Source of the DNA: Tanypteryx hageni
Taxonomy: Eukaryota > Arthropoda > Insecta > Odonata > Petaluridae
Length of the DNA: 64,000 bases
Direction of reading: 5' to 3'
Assembly (NCBI GenBank): GCA_028673005.1
Contig: CM054115.1
Span: 193,386,370 to 193,450,369 of the forward strand
Part shown: piece by piece, positions 41,901 through 54,465 of the stretch
How positions within the stretch are numbered: the stretch's first letter is position 1
Layout: each line of letters begins with the position of its first letter
Notes under the pieces: model-generated
The model's database searches: none
What the model was told of the DNA's origin: nothing
The model's input: the letters and a program-made list of their open reading frames with translations, nothing else
Position numbers and translations under genes: made by a program

Positions 41901-44071
41901 GTCCTATCCAGTGGCGGCTCGTGTATAGGCACTGCGGAACTGCAGCACCCCCTATTTCCACTTGATATTATCGATAACATTTAATATAATGAGTCCTTTT
42001 TTCTTTAATTATTTTTGTAGTACAATATATATTCCTTAAGCTTAATGTCAGTACTTCAGTAGCCATCCCCCAGTTTATGAAAAAGATACAAAAATCTTTG
42101 TATGGAACTGTGCGCTTCACAGTGCCAGTGACGTGGTGTTTGACTGTTGTGCGTATGCGCACATAGGAGGGGGGTGGGGAGGAAGGCGGGTCTGCCAGGT
42201 AGAGAGAGCACTATTGCTCTCGCAGTGCCGGCTCTGGCGTGATGGTGGAAGGAAGTTTTTTTTATTCAGCGTGTGTTGTGCTTAAAAACCGTGTACCATA
42301 TTCTTGAATGTGATAAAGTGTAGAAGAGTGTAGAATTAGATTATTATTCTGCTTCCAGCTATTCTATTTGATTCATTTTTTTCGGTTCTTTTATTTAACA
42401 GAAAACTTTAACCATGGCCTTGCATCCCCAAGAAATAAGTTCTGTGACTGTAAGTGAACTTCAACAGCTTAAGTTTTCACAGCTATCTCTCCATGAGAAA
42501 GTTACAGTTAAGAAAAGAGGTCGTTCAACACCTGATATTCTAATATCTCAGCCAGGCAAAAGCAACAACAAGAAATATATTCGTAGCTTTAATTCTGAAT
42601 GGTACCAACGGAAAAGTTGGCTTTGCGGCTGTGAAGTAAAAAATGCACTGTTTTGCTTCCCGTGTTTGCTGTTTGGAGGTGATGTACCGTGGACAAAAGA
42701 TGGTTTTAGAAATATAAACAAAATGAAAGAAAAACTGAAAAGCATGAGAAGTCAAAGAAGCACGTTGATAATGTTGTTTCACTGTCACTTTTAGGAACCG
42801 TAAGTATTAAGGAGAAACTTAGTGAGGCATACAGACTTTCAATCAATGAGCATAATATAAAAGTTAAAAAGAACCGTGAAATTTTGTCCAAAATGATAGA
42901 CTGCATTTACTTTTGTGGAAACTTTGAAACTCCCTTACGTGGACATGATGAAAAAGACGATTCAGTAAATCCAGGGGTATTTAGAGGATTAGTAAATTTT
43001 GCATCTAAATTAGATTCAGATTTGAAGAATCACTTAGAAACCAGTGCAGTCTTCAAAGGTGTTTCTAAGACCATTCAGAATGAGATACTTGACTGCCTGC
43101 TACAAATATACCATGAGGAGATAAGGACGGAAATTAGAAAAGCTTCCTTTGTAGCTGTCATGGCTGATGACACAACAGATGTTTCGGAACACACTCAAAT
43201 GGTCCTTGTTCTACGGTACGTATTGAATGGAGAAATATTTGAGCGTTTTTGGGGATTCTTTATTCCAGAAAATCAAACTGCAGATGGCATATCAAAACGT
43301 ATTTTAGAACAATTGGACATAATCCTTCAAGGAAATGGACAAAAACTGATAGCTCAGACATTTGATGGTGCAAATGTCATGAAAGGCAAAAAAGCAGGAG
43401 TTCAAGCAAAAATAAAAGCAGTTTATAGTAATGCACATTTCATTCACTGTTATGCACATCAACTTAATTTAATAATGAGAAATGCAGCAAGTATTACACG
43501 AAACGCAAGAATATTTTTCTCTAACATTCTGGCTATTCCAACATTCTTCTCAAGATCACCACAACGTGTGTCCATTCTCAAGAAACATATGGACGTCAGC
43601 ATTCCACGTCCATCCTCTACAAGGTGGAATTTCAACATACGGACCATAAACAGAGTTCATGAAAATTTGCAACCTTTTCAACCTGCTTTTCAACATTGAA
43701 AAGAATAAAAACTTTTTTAAGAAGCACTATGAATTCGGAAAGACTAAATGCGCTTGCAGTACTTTCAATGGAGAAAAATTTCCTCAATTGTCATCCAGAG
43801 ATCAAGGAGAAAATTATTGAACTTTTTGCGCAAATTAAAACAAGAAGAATGGATTTCATTTTTAAATGAATAGATCAAGCTTGAACTGTAACAATTTAAG
43901 TTAAAGTAAGTAAAAAATGTTTGTTTTTTTGTTAAGATTTTATCAAGTTCCTGAATAAATTTTCTTTTTATACATGTTTTTTTCCTTTTACACAATTTTA
44001 AAACAAAGGCTAAAAATTTTCTGGAGCAGCACCCCCACTAATTTTAGCTACGAGCCGCCACTGGTCCTATC
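41901..44071 (+). mobile_element. Nested hAT transposon with 14-bp TIRs and perfect 8-bp TSD
   Basis: The element spans 41,909-44,063 (2,155 bp). Its ends are CAGTGGCGGCTCGT and the exact reverse complement ACGAGCCGCCACTG. GTCCTATC flanks both sides (41,901-41,908 and 44,064-44,071). It lies in opposite orientation to the host element. It encodes a ZMYM1/TTF-finger type transposase with an internal deletion, so it inserted either before the deletion or by borrowing a transposase. Confidence 0.95.
42414..43869 (+). pseudogene. TTF-finger (ZMYM1-like) hAT transposase with internal deletion
   Basis: From ATG 42,414: a TTF-type zinc finger (RSFNSEWYQRKSWLCGCEVK, ALFCFPCLLFGG). A frame change near 42,735 follows, then from 42,884 FETPLRGHDE, GVFRGLVNFASKLDSDLKNHL and the catalytic domain: VAVMADDTTDVSEHTQM (first Asp), LIAQTFDGANVMKGKKAGVQ (second Asp), HFIHCYAHQLNLIM (C-x-x-H) and PSSTRWNF. 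Directly after ENLQPFQ the sequence jumps, in another frame, to the C-terminal dimerisation block NSERLNALAVLSMEKN and RRMDFIFK, stop 43,867-43,869. The insertion domain and the Glu region that should lie between are missing. Inactive. Confidence 0.85.
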
Positions 44072-44554
44072 TGCTACTGTTTTGGCAGATAACGGTATGT
44101 TTTTAATGTTATTTAAAATCTCTGCTTTGTTTTTGAAATCCCAAAAAAGTTCTTCAGATGCATTAACAAAACAACATATTATGTATTCACCATCTATGAA
44201 TGGTTTTCCTCTCTTATCGATCTCCTGACTCACTACGAAGCTTGCAGTATTAACATTATTGGTAGACTGTATCCAATAATTAAATACAGAACTTGATTTT
44301 TCAACATTTTTCTGAATTTCTTCAACTGCTCTCTTTCTCGTGTCACCGACGGGATATTTTCTTGCAAATGTGGCATGTTATGTCGTGAAGTGTCTCTCCA
44401 AATTTGACTTTTTGTTGTGCGCCTGTTTTTCTTGGTAAATAAGACAGGTTGGAAGGCCATCTGAGTTCGAGATAAACGCGAAAGATTCAGTCCATTCAGT
44501 TTTAAAGTCACGATGCTCATCTATTGTTTGTCTTAGTTTTTTCTTCGTAGACAT

Positions 44555-44788
44555 GTTGAAAAGCACCCTAAACAATATATTTTATTTAACACGTTATAAA
44601 AATACATTATATAAAAAGAAAATAAAAAGAATTAAGTGATTATTCAAAATGATAAATAACAATAATTCGAAAATATGATAAAAATAAACCTCACCAGTAA
44701 CACGTTTTATTGTAACAGTTGCACATGAAATAAAACTCGCCGCGGTAAATCTCCACCGTCAACGTATCTAAATATAATAAAACCAATA

Positions 44789-44833
<45 letters not shown>

Positions 44834-45418
44834 AAATAATTGCCTTTATAATAATAATAATTGCCAGGTTGCCTTTATCAACAATACCTTGTATCTTGTA
44901 GTAAACTTGGATGAAAAGATTAATGCAGTTTCTGGATGCACCCAGCCAAAAGATATACTAAGTTGCAGAAACAGCAAAGCGACACTGACTCCACGTTCGC
45001 GCAACTACACAAACTACACAAAAAACAACTACACGTGCCTCCCCTACATTCCCCGCTTTCACATTTCGCCATTGCCAACGTTGCCTGCCCAGTAGAGGGC
45101 GCCCGTGCGCTCACTTATTAGTCACTTTGTTTGGCTGCCCTGCCTACCATGTGCTCAACCATCCCCTCCACTCCCTCTGTATACCCCCTCCACGCTTGCT
45201 TTCCCCTCCCTAACGTCACGCTTCGCGCATCTTAGTGCCACGAAGTTTTGCGAGACCTATAAAACAAATGAAATCACCATTATGTGAATAAAATACTTTA
45301 AAAATTTTTTAAATGAAACTATGATAGTTTTATTTTCATTTTCAATTTTACTTCAGAGCCACATGTACGCACCCAAAGAGCCACATGTGGCTCGCGAGCC
45401 GCAGTTTGCCGACTCCTG
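44555..45418. other. 5' non-coding part of the hAT host element
   Basis: Untranslated end of the 40.3-45.4 kb element, with a TA microsatellite at 44,793-44,831 and a pyrimidine-rich stretch at 45,040-45,220. It ends in the terminal inverted repeat at 45,403-45,418. It could hold the promoter; none can be singled out. Confidence 0.5.
44793..44831. repeat. (TA)n microsatellite
   Basis: About 39 bases of TA inside the hAT non-coding region, without adjoining hammerhead-repeat sequence. Confidence 0.95.
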
Positions 45419-45897
45419 ATATAGACTTATAAAGTTATATTTATCATTGAAGCTTATAATTTGAAAAGTGTATACGTACTTGAAAATTTTGCCTTTTGTT
45501 TCTGTCAATTTTTTTTGGGTGTAAGATAAAATTAAATGTACTCTAATTAAAATTTTATATGAGCATTGGATAGAGGAATTGCAGAATAAATTACATGAGG
45601 CGCTTTTTTCACCAACTGATCTATAGCGGAGTAAAGAATATCAGCTGTGATGCATTGCTGGTTACCTCTGTTGAGCATTTACTTTTTAACGACTTTTCCG
45701 GTTAATCCCTAGCAGCAAATCCTACATCGACTAAGTTTACACCATGTCTAACGCTAATACAGAAAAAATCTATCCTTAAAATTTGGTTTGTCTAAGTTGC
45801 AGGACTCCAGAGATAGGACTCATAGATACGGCCTGACGGACATACAAACCGAATACATGAGGGGTTTGTTACAAAAATGCACCTCATTTTGTTTTTT

Positions 45898-46050
45898 TAG
45901 TATCTGTTATTATATAATATGAATAAATACATTTCTATTACGTATTTTCTAAGTTTTCAACTGACGTCTAATTAAAAGAGCTCAGTAAAAAAAATGAAGG
46001 GGCGCCATATTATATCTTGCCTCAGGCGGCAAACTTTCTGGGCCCTGTAT
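45898..46050 (+). repeat. Direct repeat, left copy (partner at 46,790-46,940)
   Basis: About 150 bases (ataatatgaataaatacatt through caactgacgtctaattaaaa to atgaaggggcgccatattat and cttgcctcaggcgg) recur almost unchanged at 46,790-46,940. The two copies lie about 890 bases apart in the same orientation. They are non-coding. Confidence 0.85.
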
Positions 46051-46383
46051 CCGTTTAACCATATCAATATTTAATCGACACGTCATTCCGATAATAATAT
46101 ATAGTTATTATATTATTTAGCTGATCATTCATTGCTATTATACCTTTTGGTACGATTTGGGTAACCAAATTCAATCTCTATCGTGCAATGCTTTACTTCT
46201 TTATCTTCACATACAAATTCCCTTCTTTTAATGCATTAAATATTCCTTTCCTTTAACCTCTTTGCATATTTTTGGTATACACCCTTGTATGATTTTTTTC
46301 AGAAATCGATACTTATCATAATTTATGTAAGTGTTATTAAGAATAAATTGAAATACTTCACTGCAACATACTTATCTTCTTGA

Positions 46384-49300
46384 TGTCCGTCCGTCCGTAC
46401 GCATATACGTATCAGAGAAGAATTGGCTAAACCGATTTCAACCAAATACAGTAAATGAAATTTCCACATAAATTAATGACGAAAATGACATATTTCGACC
46501 GGATCGATTTAGCAGGGGTGCCACAATTGCAAAATTAAAATTTTCGGTATTAATGAATTTGGAAGGAATTGGCTAAACCGATTTCAACAAAAATTTTCAT
46601 AAAGGAGGAGTGTAATATAAAATAACAAAATCAAGATGTTTGGTATAGATATACAAAACAGAGCTGCCACAATACAAGTAATAAAAAATGTTTTTACAAG
46701 TATTTGTGTTAAACAGTCACCATCAATTTCAACCAAATATAATATTTATAATGTACACCTATAAACACAATCATAAAATTAAATGCACCTAACTATATAA
46801 TCATTATATAATCTGAATAAATACATTTTTTTACGTATTTTCTAATTTTTCAACTGACGTATAATTAAAAGAGCTCAGTGAAAAAATGAAGGGGCCCCAT
46901 ATTATATCTTGCCTCAGGCGTCGAACTGTCTTGGCCCGGCCTTGCGTATACATTTCCAACTTGTTCGAATATCGACGCATATCGACGACTATTCATTTTC
47001 GTCGATTTTGAAATTTTTAAAAAATCAACGTTTATCGACCTTTTTCGATTTAAATCGAATCCTACCAAGTCTACATATACGTAAAATTTACGTTTATTTT
47101 ACAATACTGATTATTTATTTAAATTTTTATATGAAGTTAAATCTTTATGTACAAATTAATCGAACTAGTATATTATGTTCTTCATAAATTTTATTTAACT
47201 TATGTGCATTTACACTGTTTTTCATTTTTAAATGTTAATATTACAATAAACACCCAATAACGAATTGAGATTTTCCTATTTAAATGATATAATGAAAACT
47301 AGAAAAAGATTAATTTATGAAATCCGAACAATATGATTTTGCTTTTCCCGAGAAACCTTTTAAAAAATAATTTTCGAGTTCAGCGTAAAGACTTTTACCC
47401 ATTCGTTGATGCCAATTAAGGAAACAACATTAACGATATAATCATTACGATAATATTTTAGACGACAAAATAGAACTATCTAATACTTTGAATTATTTGA
47501 TATATTTAATCACTGCACTACTACTTTTTTAAATATAATATACATAGTGAGAAAAATTAGACTTTATTATTGAGCGTTCGATCAACAGTCTTACCTCAAA
47601 TCCTGATTAAAATATGTTTTTCTTATCGACAAATTATTTTACAACAAATAGCAAATAAATATTTATCCTTAATCCCTCTCCAATTTTAATAACGATTGCT
47701 AATTTATGTGCACCTTTTTTAAACCATCATATATAAATTAAAGTTAATAACCTCTAGCAAAAGACGAAGGATCTAAATGCACGAGAGAGGAACGATCCTA
47801 CCTGAATAACTTTAAGAAAAAGACTGCCAAAAGATTGGGTTATGCATAGGGAGAACGAGTGAAAGTGCATACAACAAGGTCATCTATGGGAAAAACTCTA
47901 GGAAGGTTCGAGATAATGAGTGAAATTCGGCACCGATTTGAATTTAGTCTTAAAAAATTAGAAACCACATTCTTTTATCTATAGAAAAGTTTTCATCTAA
48001 AGTTTCTATCTGAATTATAACTACTTAAAAAATGCAAATTTATGAAACTGCACAGATTTTCATGTTTTTATTATGGAGTATCGAAATGAAATATTGGGGT
48101 AAATAATACCCCCCTAAAAATTATAATTTTTGAAATTTTAGATTTTTCTGGTCGGCTGTGCCTAATAACCTATCATTCTGCCAAATTTCAGGTCCGTGGC
48201 ACATTTAGAACTACCTTCGGTTTTATATCGTACTTGCAAAAACGCAGAAACGGGGGAGTTTTATTTTAAGTTGCAAACTATTTTTATTATTTATTAACTT
48301 TGGTAGCTCTGCTCTTAAGCTCCGCTTTAAAAATCTTGATTTTATTATGATATTTTGTAAAAACCACATATATAAAATTTAATTGACATCTGTTGAGCCA
48401 ATTCCTTCCAAATCCATAGTTACTGAAAGAGTTTAATTTGTAATTGTGGCACACTTGTTTACATGATCCGGTCCAAATATGCTATTATGGCTCTATATAT
48501 GTGTATACATAATAAATGTTATAATATGGTTAAAATTGATGTCGATAGTTCAACACAAACACTTATAAAAAGAAAATTGTTATTACTTTTATTTTGGTAG
48601 CCCTGCTTTTTATACCTATCCTAAAAATCTTATTTTTGTTTTTTTTTTTATCTTGAACAACTCCTTCATACAAAGTTTCGTTGAAATCGGTCGGCCAATT
48701 CCAAAATCATAATTACGGAAAATTATAACTTTGCAATTGTGTACTTAGTTAATTGGGTCAAAGTATAGCATTTTGGTCATGATTTTATGTGAAAATTCTA
48801 TATACCAAATTTCTTTGAATTCGGTTCTGCCCATTCCTTCCAAAAGCAAAATTACCAAAAAGTATAACTTTGCGATTGTGGCACCCCTGCTTGGTCTATC
48901 CGATCCAAATGTCATTTTGGTCATGTGTTTATGTTAAGATTCTATGTACCTACCTAATTTGGTTGAAATCGGTCCAGCCAGATATTCCCTGATATATACG
49001 TACAGGCAGACGGACATTGCCGAAATTTGGACCGACCGATCCATGGGGGCCCCTCGAAATCGTGGGATTTGGACCTACCCTAAATTACGATCCTTGACCC
49101 CGTATTTATTTTAGGCTCGAGAATGTATCTCATCAAAACTGATATTATTGGAGAATTCATCAAAATCGGTCAAATGGTTGCTGAGATATCTTCAAAAAAC
49201 CGGCATTTGGACCAACAATGAGGACCCTCGGTCCCCCGTTAGCTGATTTAAATTATTTTTGGTACTGCAACTCTGAGTATTAATCTAAAGCTGTTGCCAA

Positions 49301-49385
49301 ATTTTGAAGCTCCTACGTTTATTTTCTGAAGAGTTATGGCTGCCACAGACAGGCAGACATTCTCTTTTATTTATAGGATACCTAT
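46384..49385. repeat. Large inverted-repeat region built of GAAATCGGT modules
   Basis: Sequence at 46,384-46,450 (tgtccgtccgtccgtacgca, then ctaaaccgatttcaaccaaa) is the imperfect reverse complement of 48,954-49,017. The module at 46,499-46,570 (aggggtgccacaattgcaaa) is the reverse complement of 48,835-48,905. Between about 48,390 and 48,960 the right side repeats a unit of roughly 140 bases containing TTGAAATCGGT, GCCAATTCC, ATAACTTTGCAATTGTGGCA and TCCGATCCAAAT. At 49,150-49,380 come CATCAAAATCGGT and an acagacaggcagacat tail of a kind often seen in insect repeats. No protein is encoded. Likely an old foldback element; the family is not identified. Confidence 0.65.
46790..46940 (+). repeat. 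Direct repeat, right copy
   Basis: Partner of 45,898-46,050. It differs by a few substitutions and short indels (for example GGGGCCCCATATT against GGGGCGCCATATT). Confidence 0.85.
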
Positions 49386-50929
49386 ATATCCTATATATAT
49401 CCTCCGTAAGAAGCAGCTATTTATAATAGATATGTAAGGAGCATCTATTTATAATATATTTAAGAAGCATCTATTTATAATGATATGCAGGGATTCCGCA
49501 TTTGGAATTTTTTTAACTGGCTGGAAAGTCTGGACCGGTTTTGTTCTTTGGTCTTTACCCATGGACTGGAAAACATCCACTTCCATATTCCTCCTCGGAA
49601 TACTATAAAATCTTTATCAATTTCTTCTTCTCTCTCGCTATCATCCTCCATTACCTAGTCAAGCTGTTTTTGGAGTCCTTTTTGCTTTCAATAGGTCTCT
49701 TTAACTGTTGGAGCCACTCGCTGATATTATTGTCAACTAATTCTTTGTTTTATTCTCTCCGGAGTACAAATAGCATGATGTTATCTCAGAAGTAGTTTAG
49801 AAGGTCTTGCAACTAGTCATAACGACGGTATCTATTACATTTTTCCAGTCTCGTTTGCATACAAAGCCTTTTCCATTCAAAGTAGTATCCAGTTGGTAGG
49901 ATATTCTTGTTGAAGGGGTTAAGTTAATATAAAAGTTGGTAATAAAAAAGATGATCATCATATGAACACGGCACTTTTCTCGAGAACCGTTCCAGATATG
50001 TTCTTGTAATTTTATCTATAACGTTTACATATAATTAGAACCTATAATTGTATATATATAAACAAAAATGTCTCCTTGACTTTGTGGCAAAATATCTAAA
50101 GAACAAATTGATATGGAAACAGAAATTATAAAGCGTGAGTATTCAATGGTAAACTGCGTCCTTTTTTAAGGTGAAAGATTTAGTACACACTTTGTAAAAA
50201 AATCTCTTAAATAGCGGCATTTAAAATTATTTTGTTAAAACTTATTTTGCTCAGATTTTTATTCATGTAAAAATAAGTATATACCTATTAAAATAAATTT
50301 ATTCAAGTTAACTTATTTTTAGTCAAATCTCAAAAATCCGATAACCTTGGGATTAAACTGTGTAAGTACATCTTTTCTGGAAATTACAGATGCTTGAGCT
50401 CAAATTGTCGTTTAACGTGAAAAAAAATCTTTTTAATGGTATGCATGTGCTATATATACATGTATAAATAAATTTTGGAAAGAAAATATGTAACCAAATG
50501 TAATATAAATGGGCATATATTTAAATGCATGAATAATGACTCGAGGGTGTTGACTATTAGATAAAAATGTAATGCCAGAATGAAAATATTCTGAATCAAT
50601 GAATAACGTATACATATTCACACACTAAACGAAATTATGAAAAACACAAACACTCAAATACTTAAAAGAGAGTACATTAGGCAGGTGGAGTTCGTAGCGT
50701 GTGGAATAAAGAAGTACTAATTTTTTATAAATAATGTCCATTGCCACAGTTACATTTCACCTTCATTTGCGAGTGCTATCTCATATAAATTATTATTAGA
50801 TTTAATAATTTAGAGTTAGAGAGCGTAAGGGTGCCACTGAAATCGAAATTTACGCCTTAACTTGATAAATCTTTTATGCCCTAGGATACTTATAGGTCAA
50901 TAGGTAAGTACTACTTCCTCGACGATTTC
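49386..50929. other. AT-rich spacer
   Basis: Short tandem phrases (agcatctatttataat, three times around 49,415-49,480) adjoin the inverted-repeat region. No gene was found further on. Confidence 0.4.
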
Positions 50930-51003
50930 CATTGCCCCGCCGGAAGATTTACTACTTCCTATGCAGCCCGCCTCGTAAAAAGTTTGCCCGCCCCTACCGT
51001 AAT
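50930..51003 (-). mobile_element. hAT terminal fragment
   Basis: Read on the minus strand from about 51,000: GGTAGGGGCGGGCAAACTTT, then tacgaggcgggctgcatagg. This resembles hAT termini such as those at 37.4 and 40.3 kb. No partner end was found. Confidence 0.4.
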
Positions 51004-51639
51004 GTTTATCAAGTTTCTTTTAAAGGGATATCTCTCATATTTTCCTCTTTAAACCTCATATCCATCTATTTCTCAGTGCAAACTTCTTCACTTGACTCGG
51101 AGCTTGCCATAATCCGTCGAAGAGAGAGATAAATAGAGAAGGGGAGAAAAATAGAGTGGGAAAGAGAGAGAGACAGAGATCGCGAAGAATCATTGTTTCG
51201 GACTCTTGGGATTTATAGCAGTTCTCGAAGAAAAAGCTAAGCCAGTGCCTATGATATATAGTCCGTAGGAGGAACTAAAAGATCTTCTCTATATTACCAA
51301 CGATGAAAAAGATCATTTCCTTACAGTTTTTCGCTTCAAACCGAGTAGAGTTGTTTTATTAGGATGTCTGGAAAAAAAATCAACCGTGATAACCGCTTTG
51401 ATCCCTTAAAAAATAGCCTTCCTTTGTCTTCTTTCGGCCATTTTATCACGCCATCGCCGTAAATGCGAAGAGAGCAGTGCCATCTGGAACGGAGTTGGCT
51501 TATCTCGAAGGTGCGCGCGATGAGGATTTATCATTTGTTCCGGAGATTTGGCTGCCTTGCGTCCGATCTTGGATTCAGCTGCTCTCCTTCGGTCCTTGCG
51601 GCCAAACTCGGTTAGTGCCTGCTCTGCACGCATTCCCCT

Positions 51640-52100
51640 TCCTGTTCTATCCCTTTCTCCTTTACCCCCTCCACTTTTCTCTTCCTCCCCTTCCCCTCCG
51701 TCCTATCCTCCCTTCCTCTCTTCCTCACCCCTCATTCCCCTCCTCCCCTTCCCCTCCGCCCCATCCTCTCTTCCCCTCCCCTCATTCCCCTCCTCCCCCT
51801 CCACCCCTTCCTCTATTCCCCTCCCCTCATTCCCCTTCTCCCTTTCCCCTCATCCCCTTCCCCTCCGTCCCTTCCTCTCTTCCAATCCCCTCATTCCCCT
51901 CCTCCCCTTCCCCTCCACCCCTTCCCCTCCATCCCTTCCCCTCCACCCCTTCCCCTCCATCCCTTCCCCTCCACCCCTTCCTCTCTGCCCACCCTCATTC
52001 CCCTCCTCCCCTTCCCCTCCGCCCCTTCCTCTCTTCCCCTCCACTCCCCTCATTCCCCTTCTCCCCTTCCCCTCCCACCTTACATTCCACCCCCTTCGCC
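51640..52100. repeat. Polypyrimidine CCCCTTCCCCTCC minisatellite
   Basis: About 460 bases of TCCCCTCCTCCCCTTCCCCT-type units on the plus strand, with repeated CCTCATTCCCCTCC and CCATCCCTTCCCCTCCACC higher-order units. The complementary strand resembles the GGGA array at 6.2-6.5 kb in composition and unit. Both strands have long low-complexity frames (Ser/Pro/Leu or Gly/Arg/Glu) that I do not accept as genes. Confidence 0.9.
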
Positions 52101-54465
52101 CCGCCCCCGGATCCTCTCTAACCGCATCTTCCCCTTACCGCTTATCTTACCGCTTTCGTATCCCGCCCTTCGTCAACATCTCTCCATGGGTCCACTCTCC
52201 TTTCTCCAAACTGCATTTTTCTCGTCCGATTTCCTCTCTACTAATTATATATACGCGCTCTTTCCTTTTGGCAAAAGCTGTCTCGTTAGACTTGAAACGT
52301 TTATTCTGTAATTTTCATTTCGCAATGTATTTCGCGTTTTTAATAATTTCCAGTCACATACAACAACTGGCCTTGCAAAAACCCATGTCAGGGCAGAATT
52401 TCCTGCTTAAGACAGTATGTGGAACCTTCACCTTTAACAGCCTCTACACGAGGCAGTATTTTTTCATCCACTGCCAATTCTAAGGACATTGGTCTTGTGG
52501 ACAAGAGGGTCACTGAGACGACAGGAATGATTTATTCGAGCATAAAATTGGGGTTGGAGTGGAGGTGTGGTTGGGGGTAGAGGTGTGGCAAGAAGGGAGT
52601 CATCTGGTAAGAGGGTGGAGGAGGCAGATAGAGAGAGCGCTGGGGGCAGGGCACGGGGGATTGCTTCAAGTGTATAGGCACGTAGGGATGAAGCTATAAA
52701 GAAGATGTTTCCTCAGAGGCTATGGAAGGCGAATAGTTCCGCAAGGCACGTCTCCACCGCCCTTCTCTTATTCTAAAGGAATATGGGAAGAGGCGTATGG
52801 CAGACGCTGCGTCCAGAGAGCGTGTTTATCGCTCTTTGTCTGCTTCCGTTTGCGATATAGTGTAGTTCGGCTACGCAAGACGAAGGAGACACGCAATCGA
52901 ACACCGCTCCTCCCCTGCGCAGGCATTTGTTAACTCATAAATGGCTTCTCTCATATAATTGGGGTTCCGCCCGAAATGACCTATAACGCTTAAATATTGA
53001 CTATATGAATAATGCCACTGAACTGCCATTATTTGTACAAATAGTAAAGGGGGGAAAGAAGATTCACGGGACCGGATGTCTTCCCCTCCAACAATGTAAA
53101 CAATATTCGCATTTATAATGTTGGTTGGGTCGATTTGACCCTCATCACACCAGTCGAGTGTAAAATGTAAATAAGAAGTTAGATATAATTTTATAAATTT
53201 TGGTGCACGAAAAACTATTGCATACTTAAAAAGTTCGGTTTTTTGGGTGCATGTCAGTATTACAGTACTAAACTAAGTATCGAATTTGTCAAAAAATGAT
53301 AGGATCGACTTTGGAAGAGATAATAAATTCATTCAATTTGCATAATCTACGTTAATTTTTAGTATAATGAAAATATCATCCTAAGCTGGACTTTATTTTA
53401 GATATTTCATGTTAAACAAGAAAGATTCGTGTTAACAATAAGGTCAGGGCTATTTGGTGCTATTTTTAGCTGCAAAAAAGAAACATTCTGGTCTCTGTAA
53501 TCGTTTCTTTTCTATCCACATAAGAGTCTGCATATAAATCCTATGAATGAATTATTTTTTTTTAAACTTGAGGAGCATTATTTCTGTGAAAATAATTATT
53601 TTAATATATAAATGGTGCAGTCCAATTACCAGGACATTTTGGGCAATAGAATGAATAATTGATAAATTCCTGTTATTTTTTAATACAAAAATATTCGTAA
53701 TTTAATGAGAAAGACGTATAGTAACTTATAAAAATGCATATAGTTACAACATAGCCTCTTCTTAAAATAAATTATAATTTTTATGTACTCCAAATGTCTG
53801 TTTTCATCGAATTTGTCAAATGAGTATTACGTATATTTTAAACGATTACACGGAACATTTGCGACTCGCTTAGCTTTAGCGCATGAATGGCTTCGCTAAA
53901 TAAAAACTGGAATTTCAGCTGCACTAATTGCATGCGCATCTGGGAGCAAGTAGGTCGCACGAGAGAGAGAATACGACGTGCTGACACTTCAAACTTCAAT
54001 ACGCTCCATCAACTAGGAAAGGCGGCGCTAGTATCGCCAAGAGTTTTAATCGAGAGACGACATTCGGGACCATTGTCTCCTGAAACGAAGCACACCAAAG
54101 TTCATTTGGTTCTATTTTTGCAGGCGAATCTTCTAATCACTTCTTTATCGTTTGACAAAGTTAATGCTTTATCGTTTATTTTTGTCATTCTCCTCGTTGC
54201 AGCGTTGCATGTAATTTTGATGTAACGGTGAAAGAAGAAAGGACTAAAACATTAATATTTTTTATTAATCGATGGAATAAAGCGATCTGAAAAATATTCC
54301 CAATAATTTTTTTGTTTAAGAAATAAAATTATAAGAACCTTTTTGCATTTTTAGATTTAAATTATCGAATCATGTTATAAAGTTGCAATAAAAATGCTTT
54401 CCACCTTTCTTCCAGTTTCTTCATTTTACCATGTAAAATACGATCGTTAATTAATTAACTATATA
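52101..54465. other. Spacer without recognised gene
   Basis: A moderately AT-rich region. No transposon protein, terminal repeat or RNA gene was recognised, and reading frames are short and without family features. Confidence 0.4.

Larger units (their letters stand above)
40523..44554 (-). pseudogene. hAT transposase (GTF2IRD2-like), interrupted by another hAT
   Basis: It starts at ATG 44,554 (MSTKKKLRQT) and runs through SFAFISNSDGLPTCLIY, LERHFTTRHATFARKYP and ILNNIKNIPLSAKTVADRT. The inserted hAT occupies 41,909-44,063. The gene resumes at 41,908: [34 protein letters not shown] (first Asp), [18 protein letters not shown] (second Asp), YCILHKEAL (C-x-x-H-like), then QYNRVRWLSRGDMLKRF. It ends in LGTEIEELEKEKCSL and, in another frame, GSTYLCEQSFSNMNFIKCK, stop 40,523. 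There are further breaks near 41,460 (about 25 codons missing) and 40,740. The second copy of the target duplication adds eight bases to the gene. Confidence 0.85.
40319..45418 (-). mobile_element. hAT transposon (GTF2IRD2-like), carrying a nested hAT
   Basis: The left end CAGGGGTCGGCAAACT and the inverted right end CAGGAGTCGGCAAACT form a 16-bp terminal repeat with one mismatch. Inside, GAGCCACATGTGGCTC palindromes flank the right end. The transposase is on the minus strand (44,554 to 40,523). Without the 2.16-kb nested element the transposon is about 2.9 kb, a normal size for a hAT. The flanking 8-mers (gtctaaat and atatagac) are not identical, so the target duplication is lost or the insertion is old. 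Confidence 0.85.

Noticed and set aside
40311..45426. 8-bp target duplication for the outer hAT
   Set aside because: The flanking 8-mers gtctaaat and atatagac are not direct repeats. The same holds for the MITE at 37,388-37,686.
45898..46940. CRISPR-like or tandem array
   Set aside because: Only two long copies about 890 bases apart plus degenerate modules; no short regular repeat-spacer pattern exists anywhere in the window, and the genome is eukaryotic.
51477..52483. Proline-rich frames of 214 and 311 codons
   Set aside because: Two overlapping frames through a CCCCTTCCCCTCC minisatellite, with no domain and no consistent start.
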